Assembly (NCBI GenBank): GCA_036768485.1
Contig: JAVLUZ010000403.1
Span: 62,001 to 126,000, forward strand
Direction of reading: 5' to 3'
Source of the DNA: Mermis nigrescens
Lineage: Eukaryota; Nematoda; Enoplea; Mermithida; Mermithidae
Length of the DNA stretch: 64,000 bases
Position numbers and translations under genes: made by a program. Below, piece by piece: positions 23,101 through 32,100 of this stretch; the first letter of the stretch is position 1; the number at the start of each line of letters is the position of its first letter. The notes under the pieces are model-generated. The model was not told the DNA's origin, ran no database searches, and worked only from the letters and a program-made list of their open reading frames with translations.

Positions 23101-26100
23101 TAATTCTTTCCAAGGTGTCCTATGTAACGTCCGAATTACGAATCTGACAGTTAGTTTTCCCTACACACAGTAATTGTGTAAAGTTTACGCTATTCATTCA
23201 TTGTTGATGTGTAATGTTTACACTACAACATTTATCTTACTTCTAGAGCGTTGCATAACGCGAATTTTTCCAAAATATCTTGTGTAAGGTCAGGATTACG
23301 AATCCGACTATGTTTTCTTTACAACCAGTGTTGTTTGAAGTTTACACTGAGAATTAACTTTAGTTTTAAGGCGTTGCAAAAGCTTAATTTTTCTTCAAAA
23401 TGGTCCATATTAGGCAGGATTACGATTCTGAGTGTAGATCTTCCTTGCACCTAGTAGTTACGTAAAGTTTACGCTGAAAACACTTCATCTGTATAAGGTA
23501 AGGTTGTCTGTATAGAAGAGATAATGCTGATGTTCAGAACAATATTGTTTCCCACGTTCTTGGACTGCTTTCATTATTGTAGCATGCACACATGGGCATA
23601 GGGGCGTTTGGTGGGGTATGCACCCCCTAGAAGTTCGAATAGCCCATCAGATAGCGAAATACCTCCCCAAAATTCAATTTTTTGAATTTTTTTGTTTTTT
23701 CAGCAATTTTTTGATGTCACTGTACGTTGAAAAATGGTGTTTTTAGCCATGCCACCATTTTTAAAACCCTTTTTTGACCTTTGAAATATTTTGAACACCC
23801 CCGAGAATTTTGATACTGCCCACCTCTGCACCTCTGGTGGCATGTCACCGTGTTATCTACTGATTTATTTACTCAGATCATTGAAAGAAGGGTAGTAGCA
23901 AACAAAAATGCTCCGATGGAACAAAAAGGACGAATATTCTTGGAATTACGCATCATTCAGGACATAAAAGGGGTGGATTAGGGAAAAGTTACCTATGCAT
24001 GCCTGTGAAAGTTGTGAGAATCTACTTTAAGTTAGGCTTCCGCTAAAAACGCAAAAACTCAAATTATATTCAGTGGCTTCTGGAAAAAACGCTCGTTCAC
24101 AAAACATTGTTCACTAACCCAGAAAAAGGGATTTTGAGTAAGCTTTGATGTGTTTTGATAGTCGATTCAGTTTCTTATCAGTTTCAAATTTCTCTTTCAA
24201 TATCTGGCCGATAATATTTAAGTTACCGTCAATCGCGTCATAAATGAATTATGGCAAGCACACCATCTTGTTAATTGCTGCCCCATAGCAATGCGTGCCA
24301 TGCTAGGGTAAGAGTGCACATTATGTCGTTCTTTTCCAGGAATAAGCTATTCACGTTACTTATTTTTACGTCATAGGTGCAAATCGCTTTTGCAGGCCGC
24401 AGAATATACTTCAATTTCTTTGCATATTTAATGGAAGTCTAATTTTAACAAGATTCTTACAAATTTCACAGGCATGCATACAGGGGCGGATTTAGAGGGG
24501 GCTGAGGGGCGGCCGCTCCCCCCCATTGGCCCAAAATTGAGGATTTTTGAGCGATTTTTAGCGATTTTCGGGTTAAAACAGCTAATTTCCACCAAGTCGG
24601 GTTCCGTCCCCCTTAGGGGTACCGCCCCCTTAGGAGTACCCCCCTGTAGGAAAATCCTGGATCCGCTACTGCATGCATAGGTAGCTCTTCCCTAGTCCGC
24701 TCCTTTTATTTCCTTATTGATGCGTAATTCCAAGTATACTCTTCCTTTTTTGTTCCATCAAAGCATTTTCTTCGCTAGTCTATTCTCTATCCTACCCAAT
24801 TATTTTTTGACCATCATGAAGGGATGGCCGCCCCCTCCATTTCCCCTCCCCTCTTAATCCGCCCTTGTGCGAATCAGATTCCTCCACAATGTGAATGATT
24901 GTTTATGCATATTAATGCTTGCGTGTGTATCCTTTATATTATTGGTTATTCTAAGGATATTGCCGAATATCACAAGGGTCAAGCGGAAACTTTAGCCAAA
25001 GCAGGTGTAGATTTGCTGGCCTTTGAAACAATTCCTTCCCTCAAAGAAGCTGAAATAATCAATTCTGTTATGGCTACTTTTGAGCCAGCCGTTCCTTATT
25101 GGATATCATTTTATTGCAAGGTCAGTTTTTATTTGAGCTCTATTGCAGTCTATTCAGGCATTTACACGCATGTTCGTACTTGCGTTCATTTATGTATCTT
25201 GTTATGTGCTCTTCACTATAAACTTGTAATTTACCTTATTCAAAATAATTTCATCTTACTGTAGGATCCTTAATCTTTATTCGACAAAGTAGCCAAAAAA
25301 GGATAAAATGTTACCCAGTGTTCTTCTCGGACTGTCCAATTTTCGATAAAACGCATTTTATGGCTTATCAAATGTGGAATCTAGGCCAGGGTAGGTGGAA
25401 TTGGTGGTTCTCTCTCAGAATGTACTTGATAAGCATGCGGCCGCTCCCCCCCATTGGCCCAAAATAGTGCGCAAAATTAAGGATTTTTGAGCAATTTTTA
25501 GCGATTTTTGGGTTAAAACAGCTAATTTTTCCGCCTAAGTCAGGGTTTCGCCCCCCGTGAGGGATACCGCCCCCACCCTTAGGAAAATCCTGGATCCGCC
25601 ACTGCGTAAGGTATACAGTTCCTTGCAAAAATAATATTTTTTGTATCTCTGTTTCAGTGTAATTATGGAAGTTTTGCTGGATTAGCTAGAGACGTTTTTT
25701 GCTTGAAGACATAAAATTACGCGACAAGCAATATAGGAGACTGAAACTGCAAATGGCGCTTGAATTTATTTTGGATTTGGCTAAATTTTAATTAGTGAAA
25801 ATTTTTCAATATAGTGAAAACTTTAGTCGGGAAAAACGCGATGCTAAAATGTCAAGGAAAAGAGTGCAGTGCATGCCTATTTATAAATGTCATTATTTGA
25901 TTTATTTTAATTTTATTGAATTCTCTTAATTTCAATTTTTCGGACCTCATTAGGGACGGTGAGGGTCATACACACACATGGACATGGGGGGTTGGGGGGT
26001 ATGCACCCCCAGAAGTTGAAATACCCCCCCCTCAGAAATCAAAATAGCCCCCCCAGAATTCAAGTTTTGAAAATTTTTTGTTGCTTCTTTAGCAATTTTT

Positions 26101-29100
26101 TGATGCCATTGGATAGTGCTCGATGAGAAACGTCGGAAAATGGTGTTTTTCGCCATACAACCACTTTTGAGACCATTTTTTTACCATTTACCCCCCCGCA
26201 GAAATTTTTCATTCCCCCTGCCCCCCGCAGAAATTTTTTCACCCCCCAGAATTTTGGTGCTGCCCACCTATGGTCATACATGCTTAATAGGGGTATATGG
26301 GAGTATCCCCGATAGGAACAATATCCAGACCAAACACATCAGATGAAACACTAGTATATAAGTATACACAATATATATTACATAACATACACACATATAT
26401 ATGCCCTGTTTTCATGCGATGTTAACCAAGAATATTTTCAAGAGAGTACAAAATAATAAAAGGGAGATCTAAGCAATCAATTAACACAAGATCAATCGCT
26501 AGAAGGATAATGTGCGGCATTAAATACAATATTTTCAAATTATACCCCCCCTCCTTCCAACAATATAAAATTTCATCTCTTCAGCTGGCGGATCTAGAGG
26601 GGATCGGGGAGGACCGCCTCCCTGTCGTCGAAAAATGTTTGGGCACAACGAAGAATAGATGTGTATATTTTGATGATTTTAGCAATTTTTATCATGATTT
26701 TTGAAAATTTTTCCGGCGCTTCGCGCCGGGATAGTACTCATTAATGACATTTGCTGACTCTCTTGTCGCTCTAAAAATTTAGACTCCGATAAAAAGTGTC
26801 ACTTTGTACAGAACAACGATTTTGTAGCTCTTACAATGATTTATTGAGTCTTTTTCGGCGATTTGTGTCGATTTTTTGCATTAATTTTACGATTTGTTCT
26901 TAAAAACTTTAAGAAATTTCAGAAAAATTTTTTACCATTTCTTGCATCAGAAATAATTCTGCCTACCAAGAGATAGCAAAGAACCGCTACTTCAAGCATA
27001 GTATATGAAATTTTTGACAATCTGACACTTTTAGAAAAATTTTGGGTTCCGCGCCCCGTTCCCCTGTCAGAAAATCCTGGATACGCCTCTGTGTCTTCCC
27101 CAAGTTTTCGACTACTGTGTGGTAAGCAGTGGCGGATCCAGGATTTTCCCAAGTAGGAGCGGTACCCTATGGGGGGCGGAACCCTGACTTGGGCGGAAAA
27201 ATTAGACTGTTTTAACCCAAAAATCGCTGAAAATCGCTCAAAAATCTTTAATTTTGCGCATTATTTTGGGCCAATGGGGGGCGTCCCCCCGCGTCCCCTA
27301 AATCCGCCCTTGGTGGTAAGCGTAATAGTATGTAACGTTACCCCTTCTTCATTGCATGTTTGACGCATTTAGCAAATAAAATGTTGTTAAATGGTTGAAA
27401 TTATTACGTTGCTATTTGTATAATCGAAAAAATATTGTAATCCTGAAAATATTTAAACCGTGCTCGTTTCTCATTCTATACGGAAGTTTAAAACAATTTT
27501 TCGCTTCGGCAGGACTCTCAAACTACAGGTTTCGGTGACAATTTTAAGTATGCGGTAGAGCAGATGAATGCTTGCCCATCATTGTCGGCCATTGGCTTAA
27601 ACTGTGTAGATCCGCCTTATTTAATACCTTTACTTTCGAGTGCACAGAGTAGCACAAAGCCTCTCGTCGTTTATCCAAAGTAAGTGTTTTCATTTAGGAT
27701 GTCGTTCTTCATAGGGTTCCTTCTTTAAGTATGCCCAGGCAGGCACGTATCTCTGGGGGAATGGGGGGGTTTAGGACCCCCCAAAATTCAGAAAAATCGG
27801 AAAAAAGACTTTTTAAACGTTATTTTGTGCTATTTTTGGCCTTTTTGGGCTTAGTCCTCCCAAAATTTGGTGTTGGTCCCCCAAAAATAGGATGGCCAGC
27901 TACGTGCCTGTGCCCAGGGGTGGGTTTAATGGGGGTGCCCTTTTCCCAATTGGGCTAAAAACGACGGCGACATAAAGGATGCATATGTACCTTGCAATGA
28001 TTCTTTTGTCCGACGGGATTTGTCAATTTTTCTGACGCTTTACGCCGGATAATCGTGTATTACATTTATTCACTTACCTCGGCGGCCTTAAAGACTTATT
28101 TTTGTGTTTTTCCTTTCTTAAGAATAAAGTCTAAAAATAGGCATCGCCCAATTGTAAAAACGCGGGAAATAATGAAAAAGTCAAGTTTCTGGACGTCTTT
28201 CTGTCTAAATTTCACGAATTCCCCACATTTTTGCTAAAGCCAAAGAAATTTGAAGATTTTTTCGCACAAATTTTCAAATTTTTTAAGTTTGAGTAAATGT
28301 CAAACGCAATTTTAAATAAAAGTAGGCAAGCTATATCAATAAAGCAGACAATCTTTGTGTGAAGTTTTCTATAGTTTTGCCTCCAGAGCGACCAAAAATA
28401 ACACTTTTAACTGCTTATAACGAATTTTTTTGGGTCCGCTCCGCTCTTCTCCCATTTGGTTGACTTATGGTTACAGGCCTGGAGGGGCGTAGGTAGGATT
28501 TGTTCAAGGGGGCGGTCCGAAATTGGTGACCCCTTATTTAGGGATATGTTTGCCCGCCGGGGCGCCAAATAAAGTGCATTTTCTGACGTTTGCGAACATG
28601 CTACATCCGTTAAGCTCATAAAATTCAAACTTCTCGAAAAAATTCTATTTTCTCCTAATAAGCTATAAAAAATGACATTTTTGGCCGCGCTTGGGCCTAA
28701 ATTAACGAAAATAATGATTCTACGGCGCGAAGCGTCGAAAATTTTGAGAATTTTTGATAGAATGATTCCAATTTTCATGCGTTTCTTTACCTTTCCAACA
28801 TAATTTTTGGGCTAAGGGGGGCCTACGCCTATGCAGGCCTGTATATATAGGTCAATAGCGTCGTCAAACCCAGCGAGCATAGACGTTTTTCTCAATCATT
28901 TTTGATGGACAATATGAGCAAAAACACTTAAAGTTATCCGAACGCATCATTTCCTAATAAGTCAGATAAATAAGCTTTTGATGCACAACTTCATAACTCT
29001 AATCGCACATATTAGGGGCGGATTTAAGGGGGTCGGGGGCGGCCGCCCTCCTTCCTTGGCCTCAAATAGTTGGCGAGATAAAAAATGGATATGTAATTTG

Positions 29101-32100
29101 CAATGATTTATGGCTGTCAGTTATCATAATTTCTCAAATTTTTCCAGCTGGCGCCGGATAATTCCTATTAATGACATTTATTTACTTTTCTGGCGACCTG
29201 TAAGCCATTTGTTGCTCCTAGGATAAGTTTCAAAACAATTTCGAGAGCAGAGACAGCTACATCAGTAAAGATTACATATTTCTATTTTCATGCATAACTT
29301 TTAGAAATTATAAATTTTCGACATTCTGCACCAAATACAGGAAATCCAGGAATAAATCGAGCTTTTAAACGTCCTTCCGCCTAAATTTCAAGAGTTTTCC
29401 AGTACTTCTCACCGGATTTCTACTCAATTTAAAGGAATTTAATGATCTTTTTGCCTAAAATTGTCGAAAAGTTCCAAAATATTCGAAAAGAGCATTGCGT
29501 CAAAAGTGATTTAAAATAAAAGCAGACCATGCAAAACGCCGAAAAACGGTATTTCCAACATAAAGGGCAAATTTCTGGATCTATTGTTGACAGTTTTTGG
29601 AAAAGTTAGCGTAGCGCAACGCATAAGGAAAATCCTAGAAATGCCACTGTTACATATGATCAGGAAATGATGTTGTAATCTGTGCAAGTTGTTGCTGAAA
29701 ACGCCTAAATCAGTAGTACTCTTCATTTTTAAATTTCTTCTTTTTCTTTTACTCTGTGCTAGTCACAGAGATGTACCGGACTAGGGCCTTGAAACATACC
29801 ATATAATGTGGGCGTATGGTGTCCCATGATGGCATTTCTTATGTAATAAATGGGCCCTGCTCTTATTCGTGACGTATGCCGTAATAATAGTGATAAGAAA
29901 TAATAATGATGATAATCATATAATATTAAGTGAAAATAAATGAAAATTATATCTACACGCATACCACTTTTAGTCAAATTAAGATCACATGTAGTATAAA
30001 AATTTTATCTGTCCGGTGGTGAATTCATGTAAGTTGTGTATGATTGCATTATAACTTCCTCCACTTAGTTTTATAGCCCTCTAATTGAGCGGGTTAATGC
30101 CCTTGAAATTAAACCGATAAGATTAGGAATTTCGTGAGGTATTATATTTTCAACTACAATTTTATTCAGCGATACAAAATTAATTACTCCCTTATTTTCT
30201 GGAGCAAGCAATAGTTCACGTACGGGTTTGGGGGATTTGTGGATGGGGAAAATTTATTAGGGTAGATAATAGATATGGTAAGATTAGGGTCAGAAACATA
30301 CGTGGGCAGCAAGAAATTTCTGGGGTGCAAGATTTTTTTGAAGGTCAAAAAAATAGCCTTAAAAATGGTGGTATGGTGATAAAAACACCACTTTAGACGT
30401 TTCTCTCAAGCACTATCCATTGGCATCAAGAAATTGCGAAAAAAGCGAAAAAAAATTTCAAAAATTGAATTCTGGGGGTATTTTGGTTTCTGGGGGGTGC
30501 ATACCCCCAAACCCCCACGCCCAGGTGTGGTCAGAAACTGACAAATGTCAAGCATAGTTTCCCAAGGTCGAAAGTTCAGAGGGGGTGAAATTCCAAAATT
30601 TAGGACCACGAAATTCAGAATCTAGCCTTTTTTTGCGGGCCAAATATGAAAAATGGCTAAAACGTCCCATGTAGCATGTTTTAATGTGAAAAACTGCATT
30701 TTTAATTACCTTTTGTCCCATTCTGACTAGTTTTGTCACTCTTGTTAGTAAAAAATATAAGAATTCATCGAAAATTTTGACTTTTCAGATCATTTTTAGT
30801 TCATTCTAGGTATTTTATGGGTAAACAAAACAGAAATGTACTAGTCGGCGCGAAGCGCCGAAAAAATTTTAATACCTTCGCTGCTTTTGTACCCAAAAAT
30901 CACGCAGAAAATGTTTGAAAGCTCAAAATCGTCCGACAGTGATTCAAGTCTCGGACCCTGAGGTAGGGTTAATACCCCCCTCACTCCCTATGGGAATGTA
31001 TGATGTCAAGGCTTTTTACGCGAAAATAATTGAAATCGACGAGAACCTGGATATTAATGTAATTATTGCGCTTTTCAAATCTTTCTATTTCTTTTTAAAA
31101 TCAGTTTGGCTTAATAATAAAACAAATTTCCATTAAATTAAATAATCAAGTTAGATATTATAAAATTATCGTAATAATAAAATCATTAATTAATTTCTCT
31201 CGATAATTAAATCATTTTAATCCAGCCCGTGAATGCTATGCAAATGCAGCTGTGGCTGAAAATTATAAATCGACACCATTTAACAATGATTGTTGTTAGG
31301 TGCAAACTGGCTGGCGTCATGATTGAACTAAGTATCAATTATATCAGTTTTATTGTCTCAGAAGAATTAAATGCCTCAATTCGTTGACATCTATGAAGAG
31401 GTGAAAAAGTGACTAATAAAACTACATCAGTTTCATTCATTTTCGCAATCAATGCGAAAATTTGGCATCTCACGACAATACAATTGTCAGGCCCCGGGGC
31501 CAGGGCCTAAGCCCCGGCGCCGGGTTCAAACCCTGGTACAGCTCTAGTACATAATATCATTTAAGTTCAGTAGTTTGATGTGATGATGACGACCTAGCCA
31601 GCAGCACACTTGAGCGCCGATGACCCCGAGAGTTGAGTAGATTTTTGAAAATCTAGCTCAATTTAGACCCACAGAATTTGGCTGCTACCCACGCATAGTC
31701 AACAGCCATTGTATGGATACGTAGGGGGGACCACACATGGGCGTGGGGGTTTTGGGGGTATGCAACCCCAGAAGTTGAAATACCCCCAGAATTCAAATTT
31801 TGAAATTTTTTTTTGCTTTTTTAGCGATTTTTTGATGCCATTGGATAGTGCTTGATGAGCAACGTCGAAAAATGATGTTTTTTCACCATACGACCACTTT
31901 TGAGACCATTTTTTCACCTTTGAAAATATTTTCACCCCTCCCACAGAATTTCGGTGCTGCCCACCCATGGGGGACCTTAACTCCTCATGAACATTTCTCA
32001 CTGCTTGGGTAGCTAGAATATTATTTTGGAAATGTTCATTGTGAGTTTGCTTAGTAGGTACATGAATAGTCATTAATTTGCTGGTCATAACTTGATTAGC

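Noticed and set aside
29940..30040. Possible missing methyltransferase exon (SGGEF before a GTAAGT donor at about 30029)
   Set aside because: There is an in-frame stop at 29997 with no acceptor between it and the motif, and the region is part of the family E relative.
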